Assembly (NCBI GenBank): GCA_010909725.1
Contig: JAACMV010000027.1
Coordinates: 186,001 to 250,000 of the forward strand
Direction: 5' to 3'
Source: Picochlorum sp. 'celeri'
Lineage: Eukaryota; Chlorophyta; Trebouxiophyceae
DNA: 64,000 nucleotides
Positions within the stretch are counted from its first letter, which is position 1. Each line of letters opens with the position of its first letter. Shown one piece after another: positions 9,949 through 20,826 of the stretch. The notes beneath the pieces are model-generated. The model had not been told where the DNA came from and did not search any database. It was given only the letters and a program-made list of their open reading frames with translations. Both the position numbers and the translations under genes were made by a program.

Positions 9949-11385
9949 TTAGTATCGATCTTCGACGAAAATATCAATGCGGTCGCCATCAGCTTCAAAT
10001 GAAAAGGCTGGTTCAGAAGATGGTGAAGATGTGCTGCGCTGTAGAATCTGTTGCAGATCGACACCCGCTATTTGAGGAATGATGGCCGCAACGCCGTCCA
10101 AAAACCCTGCTGGGAACCGCGTATCTAGCTGTACATTTCCTGTTCTAGTGTCGGTTATTTTAAACCGAAGCCATTTGGACCGAGGACTCTCCGAGGACGA
10201 AGAGGGACCAGGTGGTTTCTCAATATCATATGTATCCTGTGCCGCAGAGTAGGATGCTCCCGTATATGATTCATTTGGATCAAGAATCACGTCAGGTTCG
10301 ATTGATGCGTCACGCGGGGTGGTGGTGTCTATAGCCGTTGCATACCGCTGCTCCTGTTCAAAGTACTCTGGAAACCCAACAGCACGCTGGAGCGTCTGAA
10401 AATCTGGAACATTCTGGGGTATATTCCCTTGCTTCAAATCCACCAGCGCTTCTCGCATCGCCTTGATGGACACGCCGAGGAGCGACAGCGGATACGCAAC
10501 CAATCTGAATCCCATCTTGTCCAACTCCTCTGGGCTACATATAGGCGTCTTTCCTCCTCCCTCCAGCATATTTGCCATTTTATGCGCCCCATGGATTTCT
10601 GCACAAAATGTACGCATTTCTGCTTCTGTTTCTAGCGCATCGACAAAGACAATATCTGCACCAGCATCAGCAAATGCTTGCGCTCGTTCCAGTGCCTCTT
10701 GAAAATCAACAGCTTGTTTTGCATCCGTCCGAGCAACAATGACGATATCCTGCCCTCCTTGTCGAGCATCACATGCCGCTCGTATTCGCGCAATAGCCTC
10801 ATCCCGCGGAATCACTCGTTTCCCTTTCACGTGCCCACAGCTTTTTGGCCACACTTGGTCTTCAATCAAGATTCCTGAAAATCCTGCAGACGCATACCCC
10901 TGAACTGTTCGAATCACATTCATCGCGTTACCATATCCAGTATCAGCATCTCCTATGATTGGAATGGTACGAGTGGCTTCAATCATCTGACGTCCTTGCT
11001 CAAGCATTTCTGAGTAACACACCAACCCTGTATCTGGTTTACCAAGCCTCGCAGCAGCCACAGAAAACCCAGACATGAATAGAAAGTCGAAATTGGCCTC
11101 CTCTGTGAGCTTGGCACTGATCCCATCGTACGCTGCTGGCCCCAACAGAAGGCCATTTGAATCTTGGCCATCCAACAGCTGTCGTAAACGTTCTGTCCGG
11201 GGGATTGTATAGGCACAGCCGTTCCCAGGAAGAGCCTCGATCCTTCCATACTGCTTGGATCGAGTATACAAGGCCATATGATGGGGCAAAAAGCCACGCG
11301 CATGCCTCAGTGGCACAACATGGCCAGTTGAAAGACAACCCAACATGGCGTGGTGCTTCCTCAGACACCCTCCAGATACCGGCAT
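9949..11385 (-). CDS. isocitrate lyase / PEP mutase family enzyme with C-terminal extension
   Basis: The family cleaves or forms C-C or C-P bonds next to a carboxylate (2-methylisocitrate lyase, dimethylmalate lyase, oxaloacetase, PEP mutase). The product is 478 aa from the ATG at 11385. The frame is open further up, but that part overlaps a TATA-like element and reads as untranslated leader. The first 70 residues are basic and look like a transit peptide. The barrel shows GPAAYDGISAKL, the Mg-site GDADTGYGN, the loop motif SCGHVKGKRVIP (canonical KKCGH) and VARTDA. About 100 C-terminal residues beyond the barrel form a separate Ser/Pro then beta-rich region that I cannot assign. The closest functional class is the plant chloroplastic carboxyvinyl-carboxyphosphonate phosphorylmutase-like group; the substrate is unknown. 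Confidence 0.88.
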   Translation of the reverse strand: MPVSGGCLRKHHAMLGCLSTGHVVPLRHARGFLPHHMALYTRSKQYGRIEALPGNGCAYTIPRTERLRQLLDGQDSNGLLLGPAAYDGISAKLTEEANFDFLFMSGFSVAAARLGKPDTGLVCYSEMLEQGRQMIEATRTIPIIGDADTGYGNAMNVIRTVQGYASAGFSGILIEDQVWPKSCGHVKGKRVIPRDEAIARIRAACDARQGGQDIVIVARTDAKQAVDFQEALERAQAFADAGADIVFVDALETEAEMRTFCAEIHGAHKMANMLEGGGKTPICSPEELDKMGFRLVAYPLSLLGVSIKAMREALVDLKQGNIPQNVPDFQTLQRAVGFPEYFEQEQRYATAIDTTTPRDASIEPDVILDPNESYTGASYSAAQDTYDIEKPPGPSSSSESPRSKWLRFKITDTRTGNVQLDTRFPAGFLDGVAAIIPQIAGVDLQQILQRSTSSPSSEPAFSFEADGDRIDIFVEDRY

Positions 11386-11490
11386 CCTGCTGAATATTGA
11401 AATTTTATTACTAGTAGTATTGTTATTGTACTGTGGATCCGTGACGCTGTTTGTTGATCGACTGATATTCTCGAAAATGTCCATAAATAG

Positions 11491-11497
11491 ATATATA
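11491..11497 (-). promoter_or_regulatory. TATA-like element upstream of the PEP-mutase-family gene
   Basis: TATATAT on the minus strand, about 106 bases before the chosen ATG at 11385. Its position is one reason for rejecting the longer open frame. Confidence 0.35.
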
Positions 11498-11587
11498 GAA
11501 GAACTGACGCCTTGCCTCACGACAGATGCCAAGAATAGCTGCTGTAGCCCTGTCCCATTAATTATTAGATAAATATATAATACTATA

Positions 11588-13505
11588 ATGAAGGCTCGAA
11601 AGGCGATTGAGAGGATTCAGAGCGAGGAGGAGGCTCTGACTCTTGGAGAAGAGCTTGTGAATTCTCCAAAGGAAAAAGCAAATAATTTACCGATTCTAAT
11701 TGCATATATTCAACACTCTGTACGTTATTTGATATGTATAAAGGTTAATGGCGCACTGTGAAATGCCTGGAGGATGGAGATGAAAGAAAAAAATCTGTTC
11801 AAGAGGCATGCTTGCCATGCGGTCATCTGTTCTGATCAATACCGACTCTGTATGGTTGTAGGAGCAATGTACAAAATCAGAGGTTTCAAAACTGTTGACA
11901 GAGTACTTCATGCAACGATACCAGGAGAATGAGATTCTTGTTGCTGGAGGAGAGAGGACTGCTGGCTTGGTGCAGCAGGACGCCAATGATGGTCAACAGA
12001 AAAATGATATGGATGTGTATAGGGGATGGTTGACGAAAATGAAGGATTCTTTTGTTGATGCGCTGGTTGTCATGTTGAGTGATGAGGCAGCAGGAGCTTT
12101 GGAACAAGTGAGCGCTTTGGCATGCTTGATGGAGTTTGTTCGAGGGGAGCGGCTCGGGGTGTTTGATCATGTGCTCTACCTGAGAATACTTCAAGTTCTT
12201 TTGAAAGAAGATGGGGTTGAGTCAGAGACACTTGGAGCCATTATTGGAAAATATTGTGGGTATGCTGATGCTCATTATTTTACGTGCAAAGGGATTGCTT
12301 CCATGTGTACCAGACATATTGGTGCTAGCACCGATGATGATGAGAATGATGTGTCGGCAGATTTTCTGAGAAACGTGTATGATGTGTTGATTCATATCAC
12401 AGATGCATTGGACATGTTTGCTCAGCAGGAAGAGGATGGGAGCCTTCCATCGTGGTGTGGGGCATCAGAGGTGGGTATTTTAGTAGCAACGAATGATGGC
12501 ACGACCAAGCGTCAACGTAAAAGATTGAGAAATCAACAGAATGGTAGTGAGCAACCGCGGGAAACGACAGTATCAGGGAAATGGTCGAGCAGAAAACTGA
12601 GGCAAAAAGCGCTGAGCACTGCGTGGATAGAGTTTTTGAAACTAGAAGTACCATTCGACTGTTATCGAAGTTTATTGAGTAGACTTCATAATACAATAAT
12701 ACCCGCGTTGATAAACCCTTTGCTTCTGAGCGATTTTCTGACACATGTATTGGATCGTGGTGGCTTGGATGGCATGCTGGCATTGAATGGAATCTTCATT
12801 CTGGTGACACAGTATGGTCTCGAATACCCAAAGTTTTACGAGCGTCTATATGGTCTTTTGACGCCAGAGGTTTTCTTGTCGAAACATAGAGTCCGATTTT
12901 TCCAGTTGGCAGACATCTTTTTAGCATCTCCCATGGTGCCAGCATACACTGCTGCTGCATTTGCAAAAAAGTTTGCCAGACTTGGTATCCGAGGGTCATC
13001 TCCAGCAGCGATTATTGCTATCGCATTTATCCACAATATCATTCGGAGGCATCCGTCGTGTATCCAAATCCTCCATAGACCACAGCCTTTTGCTGTGACA
13101 ACAGCCGAAGAGGCATCAAAACTGAAGCAAAAGGGAGACGTGTGGGCAGGCAAGGATGTCTATGATGAAGACGAGCCGAACCCAGCAGAATCAAGAGCTT
13201 TGGAGAGTTCTTTATGGGAAATATCGGTGTTCCGACACCATGCAGATCCATCAGTGTCCCAATATTCCAGTGTCTTGAACAAGGATATGACAAACAAACT
13301 CAAGTCTTCCGAAATTGATATAGCAGAGGTACTTGCTTCTGCTTCATACACGTCAATATTTGATAGAGAGATGAAGAAAAAGCTAAAGTCAGTCCCTACT
13401 GCAATCTATAGTGGTACACGAACAGGAGCACCAACACGTGTATTTTCCTCTGGCAATGTAGAGACTCTCACATTACCAGGATTCATTCTACCGTCATCGA
13501 CATGA
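11588..13505 (+). CDS. NOC4: nucleolar complex protein 4 (CBF/Mak21 family)
   Basis: NOC4 works with NOP14 in maturation and export of the 40S ribosomal subunit. Exons are 11588-11719 and 11862-13505; the intron is 142 bp (GTACGT...GTAG, phase 0); the product is 591 aa. The CBF domain is in the last third: LEYPKFYERLYGLL, a stretch of hydrophobic helices (FFQLADIFLASPMVPAYTAA), FAKKFARLGI and the AIAFIHNIIRRHPSC motif typical of NOC4. A basic nuclear segment (TTKRQRKRLRNQQ) lies in the middle. The N-terminal half is helical. The stop is only 18 bases from the convergent D27 stop. Confidence 0.92.
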
Positions 13506-13514
13506 CATGTATAC

Positions 13515-13519
13515 TGTAA
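13515..13519 (+). terminator. TGTAA poly(A) signal of NOC4
   Basis: TGTAA lies 10 bases after the NOC4 stop, inside the 18-base gap between two convergent stops. The transcript must therefore end inside the opposing D27 gene. Confidence 0.5.
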
Positions 13520-13523
13520 ATAC

Positions 13524-14339
13524 TTACTCTTCGAAAATTGCTGCGATACGCGGACATTGAGCCGATGTGTCTGTGCTGCTTGTTGGGCACTGGGTGAAAC
13601 ATGGAGACTGGAATGCCTCATCCTGTTCCTTTGGCAACGGCGTTTTCCCAAAGGAAAATTGGCACTCGAACGTTTCATAGTTTGGCTCCATCGTCAGAGG
13701 TAACCCCATATCCTTTTCAAAAAACTCTTGCGTCGGTATCTTGCACGAATTGATACAGACACCAACACATCCACTTTCCTCAAGGTACCTGCACCTGCGT
13801 ACCAAAACCCCGTGACCCTGACCAATCTCTCCACCATCGATTTCAACATCATTTATGTCACATTCACCCATAAGCCACTGACACGTCAGCCATGTCGCGA
13901 ATGCATTCAATCTACATGACAGTGTAGGCAAGGGTCTTGCAAACATGATTTTGAATGCCGGAGGCAGCCAGCCAGGAAACAAGGAATTCAAGATCCTTCG
14001 TGTCAAAACCTGCGTGTCTCTCGGCGATCCCAGCGCATTTAATCTCCTAGTGAGGTCAATAATCCCTTGATATCCCTCCTCTGATGAATCTCTATTCTGC
14101 AATGCAGCAACCATCTTCCTACGAAACAGTCCATACACAATTGTATTCAAAGGCTGCGAATCAATGTCTGTATACTCGGGCTTTGGATCTTGTGGGCCTG
14201 TTGCACATACCAATGTCTGTCTACGCTGATGAGACCTAGCAGGGGGCAGTGCTTCTTGACCTGAAAAAGTAAACTGCAGAGGCAACGGCCTGTATCGGTG
14301 ACAGCATCCCCTCACGCTGGGATATGAATTCACAGACAT
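13524..14339 (-). CDS. D27: DWARF27 family (beta-carotene isomerase-like)
   Basis: Plant D27 is a plastid iron-binding isomerase that makes 9-cis-beta-carotene, the entry to strigolactone and related apocarotenoids. The single-exon product is 271 aa. The first 45 residues are Arg/Ser/Pro-rich, suited to a chloroplast transit peptide. The family core is clear: YTDIDSQPLNTIVYGLFRRKM, then LFPGWLPPAFK, then the signature CRYLEESGCVGVCINSCKIPTQ, FFEKDMGLPLTMEPNYETFECQ, FGKTP and a terminal Cys-rich stretch (PCFTQCPTS). Algae have several D27-like clades, some of uncertain substrate, so the family call is strong and the exact reaction is not shown. Confidence 0.92.
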   Translation of the reverse strand: MSVNSYPSVRGCCHRYRPLPLQFTFSGQEALPPARSHQRRQTLVCATGPQDPKPEYTDIDSQPLNTIVYGLFRRKMVAALQNRDSSEEGYQGIIDLTRRLNALGSPRDTQVLTRRILNSLFPGWLPPAFKIMFARPLPTLSCRLNAFATWLTCQWLMGECDINDVEIDGGEIGQGHGVLVRRCRYLEESGCVGVCINSCKIPTQEFFEKDMGLPLTMEPNYETFECQFSFGKTPLPKEQDEAFQSPCFTQCPTSSTDTSAQCPRIAAIFEE

Positions 14340-14667
14340 CTATGTTTATATTTTCCTGGCGATTCCAAATACGAGATGGAAAATGGCCTCACACTTTGTT
14401 TTTTTACTTCAACTCCTTGCTGGGAGTTGATCAATGTACGATGAGATGACACCCTCTCTGCGTTCTGAGACATCCAAGTAATCAGAAATATGTATCATGT
14501 GAATCAATGATGGGGATTCCATGAACATTTCAGACAGATCCATTCGAAATTTCGTAAATAATCATTATAAAAATACAAGCGATCTGTCGACGATGGTTAT
14601 TTCCTTGGATAGTCCTTTCGGTAGATACTTGTACCACTAAAATAAAGCATGTACGTATGCGATAGCA
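14340..14667. promoter_or_regulatory. divergent promoter region (D27 / SURF1)
   Basis: A 328 bp spacer between divergent starts. An AT-rich stretch with TTATAAAAATA lies near 14565-14576, about 95 bases before the SURF1 ATG. No gene is visible. Confidence 0.45.
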
Positions 14668-15867
14668 ATGGGAGGAGGCTGGAAGCACGTGGCTGACAAG
14701 CTACGACAGAGTGTCCAAAGGTTGAGTTCAAAACACATTGTGTTGGGTTCGGACGTATATGGCGCTGGGTCAGCGAATGGAGCTCTATTGATACACAGAC
14801 ACTGTTATAGTACACATCAGATCCAGCCGTGGCATACAAATGCATACTGGGTGCCAAAACATGCAAGACTCTTTTCCTCAGGTGCTGTTGAGAGTGCAGA
14901 GCACGGGTCGAGCAATCCGGCATCATCCGTCTCTGGTAGTCGCAGAGGAGGGTTTAAACAGTACTTGCTACTTCTTCCTCCTGCGCTTGCTGCGTTTCTT
15001 GGAGTATGGCAGGTTGGGAGGAGGCAAGAGAAGATTGGCATGTTGGAGCAGAGAAGGTCACAGGAAAAGGTGTGTGGATGACACATGTGCAGACACATGG
15101 CCACGGCGTGTTTTCTAACAATACATATACGACTATGATTATTGCAGGAAGCCTCAGAGGATGTATTCATGCTGCTTGGACAACATGATGCTGAAAGAAA
15201 AAAATCAAAAGAAGACCATGTTTCCTCTGCAAACACTACTAGTCTTCCAGAGTATAAAAGAGTGCACGCAACAGGTGTGTTTGATAATGAAAAGAGTATT
15301 TTCATTGGTCCCAGACCACGATCTACCATGGGAGTGACAGAGTCTGGATATTTCATGGTGACTCCCATGAGGCAGAATGGCAGAGCCATCATGGTGCTGC
15401 GAGGGTGGGTGCCTGCAGATTGGAAATTCTCAAGCATCCCCAAGGACGACTCTCAAGCAACCATTCACGGCGTTATTCGACCCAGCGAGAATCCAAGTGT
15501 ATTTGTTCCGAAGAATACACCAGAGAAAAGAGATTGGTACTTTATTGATGTGCCTCATCTAGCCCATGCTATGGGATTGCCTGACGCAACACCCCTGGTG
15601 GAAGTCGTCACTCCCGAAGAAGATACTATTCAGTCTGGAGGCAAAGTGAACCCAACTGCCATGGACATTTTAGGAGGGCGAACTACCATACGGACCGTGA
15701 ATGAGGAAAAGGACAAGGAATCATATCCTCTGGCCAAGTCGGAAGGTGACTTGAGACATTTCAGTGTCATGCCACGAGACCATTTAAACTATGCCCTTAC
15801 ATGGTTTTCTCTGAGTGCTGCAACCTCAGCACTCGCGTACAAAGTCATAAAAGGTCGTGGTCGATAA
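14668..15867 (+). CDS. SURF1: SURF1-like cytochrome c oxidase assembly factor
   Basis: SURF1 sits in the mitochondrial inner membrane and helps insert heme a into COX1. Exons are 14668-15069 and 15148-15867, with a 78 bp intron (phase 0); the product is 373 aa. The N-terminal 95 residues hold a long targeting region. The first membrane helix (LLLLPPALAAFLGVWQVGRR) carries the GxWQxxR signature. The central domain has YKRVHATGVFDNEKSIFIGPR, GYFMVTPM, VLRGWVPADW and DWYFIDVPHLA. The second helix near the C-terminus follows HLNYALTWFSL, the conserved SURF1 ending. It is longer than typical SURF1 because of the leader. Convergent with the deacetylase gene, 31 bases between stops. Confidence 0.95.
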
Positions 15868-15879
15868 TAATATGTTTGC

Positions 15880-15884
15880 TTACA
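15880..15884 (-). terminator. TGTAA poly(A) signal of histone deacetylase gene
   Basis: TTACA on the plus strand, 15 bases past the deacetylase stop and inside the 31-base convergent gap with SURF1. Confidence 0.45.
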
Positions 15885-15898
15885 CTACTCAATACTAT

Positions 15899-17458
15899 TT
15901 AATGTGCTGCATCATCTTCCATATTGGCATCCTGATCATCATCCTGTGATCCCGACAACGCAATGACAATATCATCTTCATCCATTGCGGGCATTGCTGG
16001 TTCTATTTTCACAGCATCGCCTCTGGCTGCCCCCTCATTTCCGGCACCATCATCCCCAGAAACATACCCATCCTCATCCTTGACAATGCGTCTATCCTCA
16101 TATGCCTGTCCCCCTCCACGAACGTCTGCATCTTCTTCCGGAAGATCATCCTCAACTTCTTGCTTTGGTGGCTTTTGAACCATGGGCGCCGATGGCGCTG
16201 GTGGCAAATCTTTCAACTGCTCCAGGATACTCACCTTCAACTCTTCCAACTGTGCTCTTGTATTCGAATTTCTCATATTCGAGACTTCGATTCGAAGCTT
16301 ATGAGTGTCCATATAATAATCATAATGAGCATACGAACTCTCGGGAAGATCGTCTTCCAAATCCTTATCAAGGAGTTTGCCAGTCTCATAACACCAACAC
16401 CGCGCAACATTCCTCATGGTATACCCACCTCCACCAAGCACAAGCATTGGCACATTGAATTTCCTCAAAAACTCAATACAATGAGAATGACCTTCTAAAG
16501 ATAAATTGAAGCACCCAAGCTTATCACCCGAGAGAGAATCAGCACCCCCACACACCACAATAGCCTGTGGCTGATACCTCTTCATCACCTCCTCCATGAT
16601 GGGTTCAAACACATACTTGTACGATTCATCATCCATTCCATTATCCAAAGGAACATTCACGGCATACCGCGTTCCCTTCCCATGCCCAAAGTCCCCCACA
16701 GCACCAGTTCCAGGGAAGAAATCACCATACTTGTGAAATGACACCGTCATCACTCTGTCAGTCGTGTAAAATGCTTCCTCCACACCATCCCCATGATGAA
16801 TATCTATATCAACATACAAAACCCGTTGATGCTCCTTCAAAAGCTCCAGAATAGCAAGAACAATATCATTAATGTAGCAAAACCCAGATGCCTCTCCCTT
16901 TTTGGCATGATGCATGCCTCCACTCCAGTTCATCACCACATCCGACGTGCCATCATTAATCAGCCCAGCTCCTCCAATAGAACCACCAGTATATATTTGG
17001 AAATACTCAAACATCCCATCAAACACTGGGCAATCAGCCTCTCCCACCGCCCCCAAGTTGAACCTCCTCATTTGCAGCATAAACTCCTCCTGATTCTCAG
17101 GCGTGACACTCATCAAAAAATCTACATAATCGTCCGCATGAAACTTCATAATATCCTCCCTCGACCGAGACTTTGGACGCATTAACCGCATCTGAGACGT
17201 CAACCCATACCCATCCACCAAATTGGTCGTCAACTGTACTCTATGAGGCCTCATCGGATTCCCACCTCCATAATTATAATTCGTCATCTACACCATCATC
17301 ATGCCATTATTATTATTATTACTATTATCCTTCTATCGAGTAGTACTATACTAGTAGTAGTAGTATGCCATGGCACGCATACAGTAGAAGAAAAAAACAG
17401 AAACAACACACACCTCCTCATCATAAAAATACACAACAGGCTTGTGTTTAGACCCCAT
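15899..17458 (-). CDS. class I (RPD3-type) histone deacetylase
   Basis: Zinc-dependent removal of acetyl groups from histones in nuclear corepressor complexes. Exons are 17458-17414 and 17287-15899; the intron is 126 bp (GTGTGT...TGTAG, phase 0); the product is 477 aa. The 15-residue first exon ends VVYFYDEE and joins MTNYNYGGGNPMRPHRV, restoring the class I start seen in HDAC1/RPD3. The catalytic core is intact: GGMHHAKKGEASGFCYINDI, DIDIHHGDGVEEAFY, SFHKYGDFFPGTG, CGADSLSGD with Gly-Gly before it, and LGGGGYTMRNVARCW. The C-terminal 90 residues are acidic and disordered, as usual for the class. Confidence 0.96.
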
Positions 17459-18028
17459 CGTGCTCTTCTACTGCTCTTCAATACGACCGCACGCAAACCT
17501 TTTCAAATCCTCCTCACAAGTCTTATTGTTCTTCTATATCTGGTAGGTATATATACCCTCGTATCGTATACCCTCTTGACTGATTGATGGACGCAACGTC
17601 AACAGCCTACTGTTGGAAATTCCCGAGTCTTCTCACAGACCTTTAGGTCTATTATAATACCAAATCAATTGCAATAGAGACACCTGAATACAAAATACAT
17701 GACCAGAGTCAGGCATGAATCTCAAACTCTACTGACAACACCCATCACTCAGACACGCACTCTACAGCACCCTTTTACACCACGCGCATATATATCTACC
17801 AATAGGTAGAAAATAAACATACATGTATGCTCTCGATACCAGGTACAATCGGTCTCATCTGATGATGTGCTAGGCATCCAGATCATATCTAATGTTTTAT
17901 TTACAGAGTGTCCCGAAGTATTCTGTCCAAACCAGATAGCCACCCCCATGCTCTTTTTTTTTCTCTTTCGTCTCGCTCTCTGTGCGTATTTTTTATCTCT
18001 GCCAGAGGTAGTAGTAATAAATATTTAG
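17459..18028. promoter_or_regulatory. divergent promoter region (HDAC / Tim17-family gene)
   Basis: A 570 bp spacer between divergent start codons. It holds several TATATA-like AT tracts (about 17545 and 17785), a 13-base T/C-rich tract near 17953 and no convincing exon. The 66-codon minus-strand open frame here looks like chance. Confidence 0.45.
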
Positions 18029-18580
18029 ATGATGAATGATAGAGATCAAGTAGCGTATCGGATGATGATCATGGATCAGGAAGACGAGCAGAAAAAAACA
18101 TGGGCATCATCTCCTCAAGAATCTTTCGATGAAGACGAGCAGGGTTGCCTGTTGAAGGCAGGAAAGGGATTGGTGACTGGATTTATGACAGGTAGTTTAC
18201 TTGGAGCTATATTCTCCAACTGGTCGGATGTACCGGTGGTGCTTCGTGATAAACCGTGGCCTGCTCTGGTGAGGACTGGCGGAGTGATGGTACAGCATGG
18301 ATCGACTCTTGGGGCTGTAGGGCTGGCGTTTGCGGCTGTAGATTGTGCTTCAGAGTCATTTCGAGGGGAGAAGGATTGGGTGAATGGCGTGTTGGGGGGT
18401 CTTGCGGGAGGTGCCCTGCTGGGTCTTAGGTCTGGTAACCCTCGTCTTGGTGTGCTGTCCATGGGGGCTTTGGCGGCCACGTCGGCAGTTGTTGATATGA
18501 GTGGGCATAGCCTGCGTGGAGGTGGGTTTAGAGATGAGGAGACGCCGGTGAGGAGGACGTTCCCCTATGCTCCCTCATAA
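18029..18580 (+). CDS. Tim17/Tim22/Tim23 superfamily membrane protein
   Basis: The single-exon product is 183 aa. It has an acidic N-terminal 45 residues, then four Gly/Ala-rich hydrophobic segments of the Tim17/22/23 fold: GLVTGFMTGSLLGAIFSN, HGSTLGAVGLAFAAVDCASE, VNGVLGGLAGGALLGLRSG and LSMGALAATSAVVDMSG. The FAAVDCASESFRGEKDWVNG block resembles the plant complex I B14.7 subunit and OEP16 relatives more than Tim17 or Tim23. Mitochondrial or plastid membrane location is expected. Superfamily is confident; the member is not. Confidence 0.8.
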   Translation: MMNDRDQVAYRMMIMDQEDEQKKTWASSPQESFDEDEQGCLLKAGKGLVTGFMTGSLLGAIFSNWSDVPVVLRDKPWPALVRTGGVMVQHGSTLGAVGLAFAAVDCASESFRGEKDWVNGVLGGLAGGALLGLRSGNPRLGVLSMGALAATSAVVDMSGHSLRGGGFRDEETPVRRTFPYAPS

Positions 18581-18871
18581 TAAGGGAGTCTATTTTCTTT
18601 CTGTTTTGCCTTGAATATTCGTCGTATGGAATGTAATTGTAATTGTAATACTACTAGTAGTATATATATACCTAGACTAGCCAAGATCTTTCTTTCTTTT
18701 CAGAAAGAAAGAGTATCGATACACACAGGCATCTATACAACAATAACAAGAAGAAGAAGATGGGGGTGGTGGAAGAAGATGGAGATGAACAAAACGCTTG
18801 GTGTGATTCTTCGCCTGCATTCTCGTGTAATAAATATATATAAAATTAGTAATAAAAGAGTATATATCTAA

Positions 18872-20717
18872 ATGCATTCTGTTGTGAATATGGAGAGAAT
18901 AGCGCAGCATGTCCAATACAGCATGGCGTCCGTGAGTGGTCGTCCGGAGAGATGCGTGGTTGGTTGTGGTTCTGTCAGGTATGTTCGAAGTATTCTATAG
19001 ATATTGGGCATTGTGCCGCTCGAGGAAGCGTCTTGTTTCTTCTGCTCTTGTTGTTATGTCTGTTCCTCCTGAGGGAGCCAGGAGAGACTTGTTGTTGCCT
19101 TTAGATTATATATGCATCCCGCTATGGTCAGCGATAATGATGATGACACGTCAATGTATGTATGTATGTATGTATGCAGGTCGACGCATTGGTGGAGATT
19201 TGTGGGGCAACGTAGGAGGATGAAGAATGGGTTGCAGGTTTGTCGGATGAGTTTGGATGATATGGCAGAGAGGGAGATGGCAAAGAGGAAATCGTCATCA
19301 TCATCAAAGTATTCAAGTGCGAGTCAAAAAGAGTTTGAAGATTTGGTGAAGGCTATTCCGGATCCTGCTGAGGAACAGGATGGGCTCCTTGCTGATGGTG
19401 CGTGTGTGTTCTTCTTCTTCTTCATCATCATCATACTATGCTGAGATATCAGAGATAGTCAGATGGCTTGGATTTTGCATTCATTCCGATGGCATCGTTA
19501 CAACTCTGAGATAATATATATGGTGTACGCGGCGCGTGATGTTGCCGTTTTGGCAATGTCTCTGTGTCTCTGCGTCATCATGCCTCGCACTCCATTTTAA
19601 TGCATGGAAAAGCACACATGTTTACTTTTCCATGTGGATGGAGGGTGCCTGCATGTTCATTCAATAGATGACGACTTACGAATTCATGTCTTTTCTTCGT
19701 TCAGATCCAATGCTTGAAGGATGGGAGACGGATCCAATGCAGAGCTGGGATGGGTTGGATGGGTCGGCATCTCTGCTGGATGCTGGCGCACTGTCCTCGT
19801 TGCCTTTTGGAGATGTGGAGGCTGAAGAAGCAGCAGCTGCTGCATCAGAAGGCGTTCCGACCTATAGAGGGAAGGAGCGTGGGGCGGATCAGAATTTGAG
19901 GGGGCTGCCATCAATGCTGCCTACCTCGAGGACATTCCGCAAGCCAGGAACCCAGACGCCTCAAGAGGCGGCATTGGAGGATTTTCTCATGGATAGAGCT
20001 GTAGATGAGGGAATGGAATTGCATCATGCTCGGTTGGAAGCAGCTCATAATCGGTATTCAGTTGCATCTGCGTTTGGAAATGTGCTCCAGGAAATTGAGC
20101 AAGAGGATGTATGGAGAAATGCAGAGCCTCTTCTTCCTGGGACAGACTTGCGTATTCCCACTTGGATTCGTGCAAGTGAAGCCATCATGCCACTCATGGA
20201 TCGATTGAATGAGGAGACCATAGAATATGAAAAGGAGTTGACAGAGGCTGGTTTACAGGAAATGGAAGAGCAGATTCTGGAGGAGGTTGAGGCAGCAAGG
20301 AAGTTATTGTCCTTGACGGATCCAAAGGCTGGTCTGTCTGTTGAGTCGGACATTGCAGACATGGATGCGCTCGATGAGTTCTTTGGAGACTCGGAAACCT
20401 TGCTTCCTGGGGCAGCCAATATGTTGGAAGGGGAAGAGAGAGAAATTCAAATGCTTGCCGAGGGTAAGGAGAATAGTATTGTCAATTCTCTGTTGGAGGA
20501 AATCCTCCCTGAGATTGGCGGATATGCATTGGACTATGCTGATCTCACTGGTGATGCCTCTGGCAGCAACCCTAGCATGCTTTCAGGAGCGTTGCAGTCG
20601 TTGACAGAGGAGGTGGACACTGTCTTGGAAGAAGAGGACGATGAAGATGAGAAAGTGGAGAGTAGTGACGACGACGCTGTGGATACAGATGAGGAAGACT
20701 TTGAGGAAGACGAGTAG
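18872..20717 (+). CDS. unknown protein with transit-like N-terminus and acidic tail
   Basis: Exons are 18872-18978, 19180-19397 and 19705-20717; introns are 201 and 307 bp, phases 2 and 1 match, and the product is 445 aa. The first 60 residues are basic, Trp/Arg-containing and poor in acidic residues (STHWWRFVGQRRRMKNG), compatible with organelle targeting. The middle is helical with Glu/Leu-rich stretches (YEKELTEAGLQEMEEQILEE). The last 45 residues are almost all Glu and Asp. Intron 2 ends at the T/C-rich TTTTCTTCGTTCAG; an alternative acceptor at 19667 would break the frame. I do not recognise the family. Confidence 0.7.
19154..19176. repeat. TATG microsatellite at an intron end
   Basis: About five and a half copies of a 4-base TATG unit sit immediately before the GCAG acceptor of the first intron of the acidic unknown gene, so length changes here would alter the acceptor context. 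Confidence 0.8.
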
Positions 20718-20826
20718 GAAGGAATCCATGCATGGTATGAGTGTCAATGACTCAGATGGCAGATACGTCATGCTCCGATCGTTTGTCAATAATTCAAATT
20801 ATCTTTTAAAATCATATTCTCACGAC

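Noticed and set aside
9949..11532. Longer 527-residue version of the PEP-mutase-family gene
   Set aside because: The extra N-terminus overlaps a TATA-like element and AT-rich leader; the ATG at 11385 starts a good transit peptide.
19668..19704. Start of the acidic protein at an ATG at 19668
   Set aside because: Those bases read better as the T/C-rich 3' end of an intron; joining upstream exons in phase gives a complete targeted protein.
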